NCBI GenBank assembly: GCA_963995505.1
Contig: OZ023186.1
Location: 2,108,001 to 2,172,000 of the forward strand
Origin: Hypericum androsaemum
Taxonomy: Eukaryota; Streptophyta; Magnoliopsida; Malpighiales; Hypericaceae
Reading direction: 5' to 3'
DNA: 64,000 nucleotides
Position numbers and translations under genes: made by a program. This document shows, piece by piece, positions 26,257 to 39,361 of the stretch. Under the pieces are notes generated by a model that did no database searches, had not been told where the DNA came from, and was given only the letters and a program-made list of their open reading frames with translations. How positions within the stretch are numbered: the first letter of the stretch is position 1; each line of letters starts with the position of its first letter.

Positions 26257-27640
26257 GAGAAAATTACGCTCAGGTCCCTATAGTTTGGCATCTTTCTTTT
26301 TGGGGTCCCTGCATTTCCGAAATCCTTCCTGACGTCCTCGAAGTTTGGTTTTAGAAACTCTCGGGTCCCTGACGCCGGAATATGCCAATTTCTCCGGCGA
26401 ACATCCACCTGAAAAGACTAAAATACCCTTCCAATAAAAACAAAAAAACTCCTCTTTTCTTCTCCGGTACATCTTCTTCATCTCCATTTTCCCTTTCATC
26501 ATCTCTCTTTCCCTCCACCACCATTAAACCTCAACACCAATCATTAAAAAACTTAACCCAAAAAATCAATTTCTTGCGGTCAACCTCAAAAATAGAAAAC
26601 ACCATCAATAACCCAGCAAAAAAAAAATTGATATTCATCTCAAACAAGATTACCCAATCAAGAACACTCAGTTAATTAATGTCAGAAATGGACACCCAAG
26701 AGAACCCTAGGCGGCCACCTCTACCATGAAGAGGAACTCGAAGTTGTTGAAGATCTCGACGGTGCGGCCGTTGGAAACCAATCAGCAGTAGCACCACTAG
26801 AACGCTCAACAACGGTAGAGAGCCCAACAACGGTGGAGAACCCAACAATGCCCAGTCCGTTTGAAGCCAACGCCTCGCTCCAGCTAGTTTGGTGCCGGTG
26901 CCCAGGGCTGAAAGGGCGGACAGATCTACATGGTGACGAACTCCTCCGACCGGGATGGCGACGGGGGCGAGGAGATGGCTACAAGAGGATATACGAGGAG
27001 TTCGTGAAAAAGCGACGCCAGAAGGCCCAAGTTTTCATCGTCGACGACGGCCTAGGGTACAACAACGAGGGCGAGGAGGAGGACTAGTCACGAGCTTGTT
27101 GTTTGTAGCGGAGGATGAGGGCGATTACAGGGCCTGCTGTTTCATGGTTTCATTAAATTGATTATGGGATTTTTTTAAGTTTTGGTTAGTTTACATAATT
27201 TTCTTTGGTTGGTTTGTGGGCTAAATTTAATTAATTTTCTAGGTTAAGTTTTTTTGTGTTCTCGGTGTTTGAAGGAGATGATTATTTTTGGGAATTTTTT
27301 TAATGGTTCGGTTAAGTTTCTTGGTTAAGTTTTCTGGGTTAAATTTTTTAATGGTTGGTGTTGAGGTTTAATGGTGGTGGAGGAAAAGAGAGATGATAAA
27401 GGGCGAGATGGAGACGAAGAAGATGAAGTGGAGAAAAAAAGACTGGTTTTTTTTATTTTTTAGTGGAAGGGTATTTTAGTCTTTTTAGGTGGGTGTTCGC
27501 CGGAGAAATCAGCATATTCTGGCGTCAGGGACTCGAGAGTTTCTAAAATCAAACTTCGGGGATGTCAAGAAGGATTTCGGAAGTACAGGGACCCCATAGA
27601 GAAGGACGCCAAACTACAGAGACCTAAGCATAATTTTCCC
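26257..27640. mobile_element. Pack-MULE with 9-bp TSD and captured gene fragment
   Basis: The element is 1384 bp. TIRs of about 200 bp begin GAGAAAATTACGCTCAGG (left) and, reverse-complemented, GGGAAAATTATGCTTAGG (right), and run through shared blocks such as TTTCTCCGGCGAACA. Perfect 9-bp duplications AAGTTTCAA lie at 26248-26256 and 27641-27649. The centre holds GC-rich genic DNA including the fragment at 26977-27087. No transposase is present. TIR sequence is shared with 56501-57850. Confidence 0.92.
26977..27087 (+). pseudogene. Captured fragment resembling DNA polymerase alpha catalytic subunit N-terminus
   Basis: The frame reads GYKRIYEEFVKKRRQKAQVF followed by IVDDGLGYNNEGEEED and a stop. 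The pattern of an EEY/F-type helix, a KRR basic run, F-I-V-D-D-GLGY and EGEEED matches the conserved N-terminal segment of eukaryotic POLA1 proteins. Only about 36 residues are recognisable. The upstream part of the same frame (from 26833) is not convincing. The donor is expected elsewhere in the genome. The match is from memory of the family. Confidence 0.6.
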
Positions 27641-27649
27641 AAGTTTCAA

Positions 27650-29859
27650 TTACGATGACAACTTCCTAATTCTTGTCTGGTTTTCGTAATTAACAATGAT
27701 AAGAGGTGGCCATGCCAGATCTGACTCCAAGTGAATACTAGGTTTTTTAAAGGGTTTGGCTTTGAAACCTTTCATTCATAATAAAATATTACAAAATAGA
27801 TTACAAAAAATAACATAAAAGTTAAAGACAACATCGAGACTATACTTGAAGAGTTGTAGATTGCTACATATATCATAATCATAAAACAAGAGTATTGGAT
27901 ACGGGAGGTATTGGCGAAGAGCCTCAACTATGAAAGTCGAGTCTACTTCCACATCGGAAGCAACACCAAAAAACTGCTGAATTCAATATCAACTAAAGCT
28001 CCTCTCTCAACTACAAACAAACCAAGAGGTCTCCACATGGTTATAGCATACTAGATATAACTTGATGAAGATATCATTATTTAGAATGATCCAAATAAGA
28101 TAGGGACAACATCTTGTTTTACAAAAAAAATTACAACCCAACAAACAATACAGACAAAAAACCGATCCAGAACCGGCTAACATAGACGAGAGCAACAAAC
28201 ACAACAAAGCTAACAAAAGCAAAACGCACCACAGGAACAATACACATCACAAAGACATTCAAAAACATAGAACAGAAAAACAAAATCAGTTAAAGCAAAC
28301 CGTGGGGTGAAGATCAAGGATTCCAGCCCCCCCGAACCAGTACAGTACACTTCTGGAGTCCGGCAATCAAGCCACGGGTGACTGTTGGACGACGAGCTGC
28401 GGTTGTTGGACGGCGAGCTGGAGCGGCAAGGGGCTTGAGCTCCTGCTCCGCTGGTGGGCCGACGAAGACGGCAAACGACCGAGGCTACGGTCGACGAAGC
28501 GGCGGAGAAAGTTGGCTACTGCTTTGGGTTTGGCAGGACTGGGACAACATATAGTATCCATCTTGACCACCAAGCGGCAGAAAAAATGAATACTAGTTGA
28601 CAGGACTCCCTAGGACCTTGAGACGGTATTGCTATTTAAAAAAAAAGATATATTGCTATTTTAGTTTAAGCAAATATATCAGAATCGAACTTTGTGTTAA
28701 AATTTTGTTACAGAATCTTCTTTTGTTTTTTATAATTTGCACCGTCTTGATTTTATAATTAGTAGGTTTGATGATTATTTGGATACTATATGATTTCGAG
28801 AAAAACAAATTTATGATCATCTACTATCCGCTAATTGTAAAATGTTTAATCTTGAAACTTTGTTTTAAGAGATTTTAACTCGTATACTAGTTGGATTAAC
28901 TTCGGCTAGTTTAATATTACTTTTTCTTAACTAATAAATCAAATCCTTTAATAAGAATTAAGACACGTTGAGGTCATAAAGTGAGCCGACTCTTTCCCCT
29001 GCTTGTATCCATCTTGACCACCAATTCAGATTAGAGAACTTTGTTAACTGATGACTTTGTTTTAATAATTACATGATGCTAAAGCAACAGACAAACTTGT
29101 CTACTTCTGATAGGGAATTCACTACTTTTTCGTAGACATACCCTCCAAGCAATATAACCACAATACCACAACTAATTGCCAACTAAACTAATTTCTAGTG
29201 AATATTTAATAAACAACTCTCTCTAGCACAACAATCGACTAAATATTTATTAATTATCAATCGGGAAAGTTGTTATTTTTAACAAAGAGATTCCGAATTC
29301 GAACTATTGAAAATGCAACAATATTAAATATTTTTTTATAATTATAAATTTTTATATCAATAATTACTCATTCCGACGGTTATGATTCCCAGGGAAGAGG
29401 GGAATATGCGCGAAGTTAGGTCAATTCAGATCTCTGGCTGTGAGAAATTGAAAGATATGGAGTGTATTTGCGTATGCTTGTATGTGATCTAGGACTTCTC
29501 GAACCGCACGTATTTTTGACAAATTCAAATTCGAACACGACTCGACATTGCCGGAACCAATCAATAAATTAGATGGCAACAGATCGAAGAAAAGTGGAAC
29601 ACAGTTTCTATTCTGTATTCTGTGAATCTTTTGCCCCACGGAGGTGAAATTCCAACTGAATTTATTCGATGAGGAAGCACTGTCTACGTACTAACCAATT
29701 GCAACACCAAACGAAGTACGAACCATGAAACTTAGAAACCAAAACTCATATATAATAACGACAATCAAATGTTTGTGACACGACATTAACTAGTTTTTAA
29801 ACTTCGCTTATAAATAAGTTCAGCACAATCGTAACACGCATCAAGAGATGAATCACAGT
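27650..29859. other. Intergenic, no supported gene
   Basis: A minus-strand frame at 28367-28573 is Ser/Pro/Gln-rich and unconvincing. The stretch 27740-28280, read on the minus strand, has the T- and G-rich texture of a retroelement 3' end, possibly LINE, but lacks a diagnostic domain. A short phrase TATCCATCTTGACCACCA occurs twice, at 28555 and 29006. Confidence 0.35.
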
Positions 29860-31335
29860 TCAATTTGCTTGTTTCTTCAGGAACTCGACAAAATTCTCCA
29901 AGTAATGGTCTTGCAACTCTCGGTTCCCGAACGTCTCGGCAGCTTCCCTTGCTCTATGCCGAACCTCTCGACCTTCATCGGCGACCATAACAAGCTCCAA
30001 CGACTTGGCAATGTCGGCCCTCGAGAATGACCCATCTTCGCCTCGCTCCACTTCCACACCCAACCCTTTCTCAACCAACAGCCTGGCCATCAATGGCTGG
30101 TCAACGACGAACGGCAAGAGAATGAGAGCGTGTCCGTGCTGCAAGGACTCGACAATGGAGCCCCATCCGGAGTGGAACAAGGTGCCTCCAATCGCGGGAT
30201 GGTTTAGAATCTCCGGCTGCGGAGCCCAACCGAACGAGACACATCCCGTACCCGAAGCTCTCTCTCTGAAACGTAGAGGTAAGGCCTCAGCGTCGGTACT
30301 TGCCCACTGGGGCCTCCTTAGCGCCCATAAGAATGGCAGCCCGGATAGCTCCAGCCCGTAGGCGATCTCGTAGACATGCTCCTTGCTCAGCTTGACCTCG
30401 CTGCCGAACGCCACGTAGACGACCGACTTGGGCTCTTGATCGTCCAGCCACCGGAATATTCCCTCATTCATGTTCCTGATTCCTTCGTCAGGTTTTTTTT
30501 CCCGAGGAAGCAACAACCCGACAGGGATGACCGGCTTCCCTATGATCTTGGAGAGTTTGTCCAAGTAGTTAGGCTCGAATTCCGGGCAGCTTCGTATGGC
30601 CATAGCTTGGCTGGAAGTAAGTACCTTGAAGATCCTCTCTCCGTCCGACACTCCGGAGGCATTCACCTGAAGTAACACGCACTTAAACGAAAGAGTCTCG
30701 AATTCGAGTCACTTAAAACGCAGTAGCAAAAGTTTCCCTACCTCGTAAGTGGCTTGGTAAGCCGAAAAAGCCTCGTGCTTCGTGTAAGCCACCATGGAAG
30801 GGAAATCCACCCACTGAGGAGGAGAAGTCATGCTCTCCCAAGAAGGCCTAAGCCTCTCCTTGCCTTCACTACCAACCAACAAGCACTCCGGGTTCCCGAG
30901 GAACACATACGAAGAGGCCGCGAAGACGGAGAAGTGCACGAGCTTCACTTGCTTGTCCGTGGCCACCTCCCCCGCCCAGTGAGGGATCATATCGGCCACC
31001 ACCCAATCAGGTGACATCTTCACGAGGAGCTCCTCAAAGGGTTTCCTCAGGAGGTCATAAGCCACCTTGAGGTGCTGGATTTTCTCGAAGGGAAGGTCCA
31101 CGGTGGCCTCTCCGCCCTCGAGGACGTCGAAGGTCGGGAGTGGAAGCTCTGCGAAGGTCAGGAGGTTCTGGAGGGATGAAGGCACCCTGGGGAGCCTGGA
31201 GCCGTTCCGTGGGGTCGACACGTAGGACACTCGGATGCCGGACTCGGCCAGGGCTAGGGAGAGGTTGAAGAAGGGTAGCATGTGACCAAAGGCGCTCCAT
31301 GGAAGCATCACCACCTTGATTTCTTCTTTAGACAT
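29860..31335 (-). CDS. UDP-glycosyltransferase, UGT91 family type
   Basis: Exons 30742-31335 and 29860-30666, with a 75-bp intron, give 466 residues, normal for family 1 UGTs. The N-terminus carries the catalytic His in MLPWSAFGHMLPFF (H18). The PSPG sugar-donor box begins at W345 (WAPQPEIL) with HSGWGSIVES and ends in VDQP. The HSGWGS variant and overall pattern match the UGT91/rhamnosyltransferase-like group, whose members usually extend an existing sugar on flavonoids or saponins (sugar-sugar transfer). The enzyme is expected to be cytosolic. Donor and acceptor cannot be set from sequence. A minus-strand TATAATAAATA lies at about 31387-31398. No lesions are visible. Confidence 0.9.
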
Positions 31336-31386
31336 GTTTTTGTTTTTGTCTATTTTCCTTTTTTTAGAGGTTTTTTGGGTTCATCT

Positions 31387-31398
31387 ATATTTATTATA
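31387..31398 (-). promoter_or_regulatory. Candidate TATA box of UGT91-type gene
   Basis: The minus strand reads TATAATAAATA about 55 bases before the ATG, implying a very short leader. The call rests on position and motif only. Confidence 0.35.
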
Positions 31399-31926
31399 GA
31401 CCGAGTGGCCGAGTGAGTGAAAATTTTACAACGGTCTCTCGCCCGATTTGACTCGGTGGTGCATGTGCAGTAACTCAGTAGTGGAGGAAAGAAAGCAATA
31501 TTTATCCATGTTGGCTTTGATTCCCCACAACTTGTTTAGTTTTATTCCAAATAGTAAAATTAGTATTGATCTTATTGTCTATTGTTACTCGCACAATTTA
31601 TATGTCATGACACTTAAACAAAATAGCGTTGATATTACAACAGTGCTAGTAGCGAGTGTTGTGAAAAGTAGAAATTTTTTGGGAAAAAAGTAAAGTTTTT
31701 TGACTTTATTGAAATATAGAAATCCAAAAATCCCACAATAAATAACTCATTTATTATGATATTCTTATTGTATTGGAACACTGACTCAACATTGAAAGAA
31801 AAAAAATCCCCTTTTTCATCATGGGAGACGGCTTTCCCTGAATATCCATCTAAAACTCGGATCCCTAGCTAGATGAAAGCACCAAATCATCCGTATCTAA
31901 ATTGTAAAAAATAAAGAGTTACGAAT
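31399..31926. other. Intergenic, no gene seen
   Basis: AT-rich spacer between the UGT promoter and the 3' end of the helicase. It probably includes the helicase 3' UTR near 31850-31926. Confidence 0.4.
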
Positions 31927-34900
31927 TTATTCACCATCGTCCATTGCATCATTGTCTTCATCAAATGCTTCATCGTCTTCGACATGATCATCCCCTGGGT
32001 GCTCTGTGTCATCAAGTTCAGCTGCCTCTGCCAATGGCTCGTCCTCGGCTGGCATCATTGACTCTAGATTTTTATCACTGAAGAAATCCGCGTAAGGCTT
32101 CGACACCTGCGCGATAAGACGGAGCAATCATCAGAAACACAAACGGCCGAATTCGTCGATTCTAGATAAAACATAGCGTTGTGCAGAAAATAAACCTTGA
32201 TAACAAGATTTCGCTTCTCCGCACTTTCAACAAGATTGCGCCAGTGCTCATCCCTTCTCAATGTTGCAGCCGACCCGACAACCTGGATGGTTAAACCAGA
32301 TCAGAGCGATGAGAAAGCCGACCAAGAGAAGCCTATGGACGAAGTAATTTTGAAGTCAAGTGTATGAGAATGTGTGATCAACATACCAGGACAGTAGATT
32401 TTGCTCGGGTAATTCCGACATTCATTCTTCTAGCGTCCGAAAGGAATCCGATACCTTTATCTTTGCTCGCCCTCACGCAAGAGAATATTGCAACATCCTT
32501 TTCCCGACCCTGGCAAGCAAGAGGGCATCCCATCAATGGCCAATTATCTCAGATTTCCAAATCTTTTCCAATGAAATACAAAATAAACACTGAGAACGAT
32601 GCAACACGATGAGGAAGCGTATGCCCATACCTGGAAACCATCAACGGTCTGGATATCTATACAATTTTGCGAATCTTGACCAAAAGTTTCCTCAAACCGC
32701 TCTTGAAAACATTTGACTTGGTATCTATAAGGAGATATAATTGCAAACTGTGAACTTGATCGGAGCTCTGGATACAAGGTGACCAATTTGTGGTACATGA
32801 GAAGCACAAATTCGAGTTCGTCGTGGTTCACATAGGACCCATCTCCGGAAGGCTGGGACTCTTTCCCTTCATGTATATCAAAGAAGACAAAAGGAGCGAA
32901 ACAGCTGTACTTATGCCAGTCACGTGCTGTCTTGCTATCAAGATCTTCAGCGTCCTCCAGATCCTCATTATAGAACTCAGCTGAAGGAAAGCTCCTGATC
33001 TATAATTCAAAATATATACCTTAAATTAGAATGAAAAAGCAAGCAAACGATGCTAGTGGCTGGTTGTATCTTCTTGTTCGAGGTAAACGGTTTTTTCCTG
33101 AAGTCAATGTAATACAGCTTCGTTGCACTTTGCCAGGTGGAATCTAAGAACGATCGCAACAATAGCGGCTATAGGCTACTAACTGGCTTACATTGGGCTA
33201 TTTGCTCATCAACATGCTTATAATGCGACAGCTAAATTAAGAAAATTTGCATGAATAGATGATGTTCATTTGCATTTTCAAATAAAACAGTATATAGAAC
33301 TTTCGAACTGACCTCGGGATGCATCCGATACTGTGTCTTCAACATATTGACCGGGTAACCAGCTCTCTGAAATCTTTCAAACAAACTCGTGCCATAACTG
33401 TGAGAGAGAGAGAGAGCGATTGATTGCTTGCAAGTATAAACCAATGCGTAGTCTGAATTGGACTAGCAAATTAGGAATATATAATGTCATAACAATTACT
33501 TACCCATATCTGCCAGCAACCGAGGAAATTACTGTAGCTGGCAATTGGACTGGGTCACCAACCTAAAGATCATCATAATTAGCATCATAGATAGAAGATA
33601 ACTGAATGCAACTCCAAGTGCAGTATAAAATTGCTTCTTTGAAGTAAAAATCATCATAATTAGAATCATAGATAGAAGGTATACGAGAAGTACCAGAAAT
33701 ACTTGTTTGCATCCACTCGCTAAAGGAACTAGAGTAGCTGGTTCCACCTATTCAAGGAAAATTTACCAAGGCTGATAAGATACTGACATATTAGGAGCAA
33801 TCTGTTTCTTGTAAAGAAGTGTTCGGAAAAGGATGCCTCACGAGCATTCAACTAGTAGGCATACATTACAGTTATCATCAGATTAATGTTCATGATCAGT
33901 CGAGACCAAGGTTGTTCGGAGCGGGAGTAAACTTGTGGAATATTAAGATCTTACGCGTCACCATGGCAAACCGAGTTAGGGCGCAAGCGAGATCGGGATT
34001 ATAAGTGGAGCGGTGGGATCGTAGAGATATCTTGTGAGATCCTAAAATCTACGAGTTGAAGCGGTTCCAAAGAGTTTTACTTTTGGCGTATCCTGTTTCC
34101 TTTTTTTAGAACCATATTTGTCTTTTCCTCTTTTTTTTTTAAGATACTTGGTGTTTCCTAATTGCCATGTAACCCTAATCAATATGTACTATAAATACCA
34201 GGCCTTTGGCCGCATTCGAAGGGAAAAATAAGAAGAAATTAAATAAGATCGAGAGAGTGATCATCAAACAGATTTTCGTCTTATAGAACATACTTAGTAG
34301 GATGTATATTCCATGGCGATTATTAATACTTAGTAGGATTGTTTCCATCTCATAGTAGGTTATTTTTCTTTGTTATTCCTATAATTTTTTCTATTTCGTA
34401 GGATCTTACGATCCGTGTTACGATTCTTCGATCTACGCTTTTTCTATACCCAAACGATCTTTAGTGGGATCCTGATTTTGACAACCTTGGTCGAGACACT
34501 CATAGGCTATGTGAAGTTGTTCAGCTATTCTAGGAGATGTGTAAATCTTTTAGCAGTCAGCATGCGACAACTCAATTTGCAAGTGATATAAGGACTTGTT
34601 CCGGTATGGACACAAATGAATGATTATGGAAAGGATTGTTCAAATGTGGAAGGAAACAGATACTTACAGCTTGTGCAGCTTCATCTATTATGACGACATC
34701 AAAAGTGTTCATTTTACCAAGTAGAGCTGAGCCGCTGAAGCTTAGAGTGGAGAAGACCTGCCGATTCAAACAGGTCAAAGCAGAAAATTTTAAGACACGA
34801 AGATACCTCTTAAGAAGACTGAATGTACTCACAATTGCAGCTTCATCAAGAATAGCAGAGCGGATACTATCTGTATCCCCTCCTGTAGCTCCGGAATTCT

Positions 34901-37900
34901 GTTTGGCAGCAGTTGACTCGCCTTGTTTTTGTTTCACCTGATATTGATTGAGGTCAAAGTTTTAGATATTCAAACTAACTACAGAAACAAGCTCTGTACA
35001 AAAGTTTAATACATGAAAAGAAATCGCCAATTTTCGTGTGCAATTATACTTATATAAGCACATAAACACGAAATATATGGGGAGAAGTTGCAACAAAGCA
35101 TATCTCTTGGCATTACTCTAGTTGAAAGCTTAGTATTCATTTTTACTTAGCAATTGCAACTCCCAATAAACTCCGATTGAGGACCACAAGGGCTGGAGGA
35201 AATCCCTCCTATTTCATAGAATCTAATTTTCTTTCATTCTTTCCTGTCAATATTGGAGCAGAAGTACAAACTACTCTCCTTAAGTTCAATGTGGCAACGG
35301 ATAATTTCATGAACCTTTCTGTCAAGGATATCAAACATGGACAACCACCGTTAAAATACAGAAAGAAATGAAGAATCGCTTTAATCTGCGCCCAAGAGTC
35401 ATACAAGATAATCCATGCTGACTGACTTCACAGAATGGTGAGCTTTAAGTCCAACGCGAACAATTTTGGGATTATATGTGCGCTTATTCTCATCACGAAT
35501 ACCTGCAATATCAATAACTTCTCACTCACATGTACCCCAGAAAAGTGGATTACAAGAAACCAAATTTTAATCCATATACCACAACAATAATCTGAAACAA
35601 AATGACAAATGCATATGACAGCATGAGCCAAAGGTACCGTTTGTAAGAAGACGCAATATAATCTCATCAAGTGCAGAGTTTGATGGAGCACAAACCAACA
35701 CGCGTACACGATATTTCCGACTCGAAGCAACTACTTCCGGTTTCTGTCAAACTTAATGTTAGAACTTCAGTAATATCTTCCACTGAGAAACAAAAAGCCA
35801 CTGTAAAGTGTAAAGTTCGGACTTACCAACTCATTCCCTGATGTAGGGAAAAAACCATCATCACCATCTATGGGCATAATCAAATCTCTAGGGTTTTGGC
35901 CATACAACCATGGAGAGGCACGCGCCCAATGGTTGTACCTGCGCATGATGCAAATTTCGAGTTCAATGAGAAAGGGAAAAGGGATTCTTATCATCTGTAA
36001 TGGTTTTAGTCCACTATGGTAACCTGTCTGACGTGAGAATGAGCTTAAGTATCAGTTATTTTGGTTGTTCAGAGAAAACAAACTAAGCCAATACAAACAA
36101 ACTACTCCGTATCAACATAACCTATAAACCCACAAAATTAATTTCACAAACTGAAGAGGTTCAGCAACAACAGGTTTGAAATACATAGAGAAACTAAATC
36201 CGAATTCCAGCAGCAGAAGTCACTATCAAGAACCAGACATCTAGGAAACAGATGCTGGAGCTTGATTGTTTGCAAATATATGCAGATAAAGAGAAAAATG
36301 GAAGAAAAAGATTTAGGTGGGTAATCCATACTTTTCCGGCATAAATAGTTCAGTACTAGTTCTGCTTCCACGCAGCTCACCCCTGCAGCATCCAGAAGAA
36401 AATAAGTATCTGATATTGTCGTGCTCTTTTTATTTTTACTTTCTTTACCGGACAGTTAACAGACAAGTCGGCCTAATAATCAATTGCTAGAGGGAAAAAA
36501 GTGTGTCCTTAAAGTAAGTACTTGGAGTGGACTCTCGCTGGAGTTGCATGCAAAATTGCACTGAGCAGAGCAAGTATAGTTTGCGTTTTCCCTGTTCCTG
36601 GAGGGCCCTACAAAAACTTAGAAATGTCAAATCTAATCATGTACAAGCAAAATCATTAGCTATAAGTTGATGAAAATTCAAAGCTCCGTCTTTCAGTTCA
36701 GTCAATTAATAGATTTATAAACCAAAATTTGCTTTCAGTTTTATCATATTTCCAATTGAAAAGGAAGATGCCAATACTTCACAACATATATGAGCGTTAT
36801 TGACACTAATACTTCACAATCTCCAAAAATAACTTTAAAGGCTCAATGCAGATGCCAAATACTACCAACTGTAGCATTCCAGTGACTGAAGGGCGATTTT
36901 GCCAAGAAGGAAAATGCTTGATACCAAGCAATAAAGCAGCTAAGATTTTGTTGGTCTACTTGAGTCAACAGTAATAGCTAAAGACCAGGCCAGAAACAAG
37001 CATGAAGGAAATAGAAGGGTAACCTGAATCAATACAAATGGTTTACGTGACAGGCCCACCTGCAAAATTTGAAGTCTATTTAATTAAAATGGACATATAA
37101 GCATTTCCTCAAAACAAGCAAATCCATAAAATGACCATTCCTTCCTTAAGCAGATCTTAGAAAGTCCAAACCATCAAATTTCAAATTTCACTCTCACGAT
37201 ACACTCAATCAAAGCATGTTACTTCTGTGATTCGTGAATTATAAAGCAAGTTAATCACTAAAAACTCCAAACCCAGGAAAAACGAGTGAAAGTATCATGA
37301 ACTACTGCATTACAAACTCACATCAATCGCTTCTAGTTGTGACTTATTAAGACTTTCTCCAAGAAACTCACGCAGGGGTCCAGAAACTTTCAATGACTGG
37401 TCTGCCAAGCTAGAGCTTTTAAGAGAAGCTGATAGGATAAGATCCTTGAAAGGCAGAGAGCTGATCGACCTCAGAGCAAAATATTCACGAGATATAGTGG
37501 ACAGACTGCAAATCTAAAGAAGATGTTAGTTCATGAAAAATAGATAAATGAATTATCACAAGAGGTTAGGATTCTTGAGCATGTCATGACAAAGAAAAAG
37601 ATGATAGCACGTAGCCTCTGTGCTTGGTCATGCTATTTGTCTGAAAATAATTGTATGCATAGGAATAGCTACTTTAAAGCAGTGTAAAGTTTGAATCATG
37701 TAAAAAAGAAACGTAAAGTCGGCATTACAAATTTGGAATTAAATTGTTATTTTACTTATTTTTATGAACCATACTTGAGCAATACACCAGAAAAGGAACT
37801 CCCAAGAAAAGGGGGAAGGAGGTGCTTCCAATATTGAGGATGCTCAGAGATGAAAGTATTGATTGACATGATTTGATATTGACTAGCTACAATATCAAAC

Positions 37901-39361
37901 CAAGAGTCTCGCTGCACAGAACGAGGTACACTCGTCCTGCACACTCTGTTGCTATTTTCTGGAATCTGGTCCACTAAATTCCTCACAAATTCTTTATGAT
38001 ATTACAAATGTCTTGGTTATCAGAAGAAAAGGTAGAAACACCCTAGTATTTGTGTCACAAAACAAGCTGGGTATCAACTAAAATCAACCACAGAGCAAGG
38101 GGAAAAATCAGATATATTAATGTGCCGAAAAAATCAACTTTCAAAGGACACAACACACATCAGAACATAGCTGCAGCCTGCAAGGTGGCATATTTTCCAC
38201 CAGACAAAAAAGAGACATAATACAGGCATGCCAGAGGAAGAAAAGTTTTATAGCCAGATGATGTGCCCTATTTTGCAAGAGACGCAATGTTCCACAAACT
38301 TCTAGATGCAAACCAACTTACCAAAGCACAAGACTTATAAGGGAAGCAGGATAGGCAAACTTCTTACCTTAAGGCTGAACAGCAGCGGCTTCTCTTGTGG
38401 TTGTAGGGGAGAAGTAATTAGAGACCGCATGTTCAACAACCTCTGACTAGGTTTACCAACAACATCTTTACTAAAATTCACAATCTCTCCGCCTAAATAC
38501 ATCCTAAGTCTGAGAAGGTGACGCTGATGGTGTTCCACCAAGGCAAACGCGTACGTTGTTGGAAGCTTTCGAGCATCACCCTCAAACTGCAACAAGTGGA
38601 AGCCACGTGGAATTACAAAAAAAACCCTTGAAGCCTGCACCTAAGTTAACAATACGACCACCCCAAGATGAAAAAAATGCAACAACCAGGAATCCATAAG
38701 TCAATTACCTTCTCTCTTGAAAGCAGCAAGAGATCATTCTGTGCTATCCTCTTTCCTTCTTTATCATCAATGTCATAAGTAACCGCGGGAAGCAAAAATC
38801 CATCAACCTCATTCCACTCCACAACAAGCCTCATAACCCAAGTGGCCGCTACAACACCCAAACAAAACAAAAAGATCACATCTTTCCTCCTCACTCATTC
38901 GCCCGAGTCATACGTTCAGACAATTCAGAAAAAAAAAACAAAGCACACGGAAGAGACCTTCTTCGTCGCCCTTGGACTGGGTAATATTAGCCTTAACCTC
39001 TTCAAAAAGAAGCGGCTCGAGAGTGGATAGGTAATCATCAACATCCTTGTAACTGTTCTTCACTTGCCTTAAACCAGCGCCACCGTCATCATCCTTCCCA
39101 TCATCATCACCACCACCACCATTTTTCTTCTTCTTTTGTTTCCTCTGTACAATTAAAAGGGCAGGACACAAAACACATAAAGCTTCCAACTTTAAGGTTA
39201 AACAACCAAGTAAAGCTCCGTTCTAAGAAAAGGGGAAAGAGGAGGAGGATGATTACTTGGGCGTCATCGTTGAGGAGGCGAAAGTAGTCCCAGCCCAGAA
39301 CGAATTTGCAGAAGCGGATAAAGGAAGCCTCTTCCTGGACCTTGTCCTTGTCCACTGCCAT
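31927..39361 (-). CDS. MAA3: SEN1-like superfamily 1 helicase, MAGATAMA 3 type
   Basis: Twenty exons join in phase to 827 residues: 39257-39361, 38958-39144, 38709-38848, 38368-38586, 37322-37513, 37024-37059, 36522-36607, 36332-36382, 35827-35938, 35638-35743, 35405-35502, 34833-34937, 34668-34757, 33694-33747, 33504-33562, 33313-33397, 32631-32999, 32387-32509, 32196-32282, 31927-32106. Walker A GPPGTGKT is at 294-301, Walker B DEAA at 504-507, followed by [24 protein letters not shown] and VGITRAK. The C-terminus is a long acidic tail. The family unwinds RNA/DNA hybrids; the Arabidopsis homologue MAA3 is needed for female gametophyte development. The exon 4 acceptor (ttgcag, 38586) is preferred over an upstream AG at 38641. 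A hAT-like element sits in intron 13; coding is intact. Confidence 0.93.
33899..34497. mobile_element. hAT-like non-autonomous element in helicase intron 13
   Basis: The element spans 33907-34489 (583 bp) with perfect 9-bp terminal inverted repeats CAAGGTTGT/ACAACCTTG. Perfect 8-bp duplications GTCGAGAC lie at 33899-33906 and 34490-34497, as expected for the hAT superfamily. It carries a CTATAAATACC box near 34190 but no ORF. It lies antisense or sense within a 920-bp intron and leaves both splice sites intact. Confidence 0.75.

Noticed and set aside
28367..28573. A 68-codon Ser/Gln-rich minus-strand frame
   Set aside because: No domain, no neighbouring exons and biased composition; it could be part of another GC-rich captured piece, but no inverted ends were found.
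30005..30675. Plus-strand open frames opposite the UGT91-type gene
   Set aside because: They are antisense shadows of a well-conserved coding exon.
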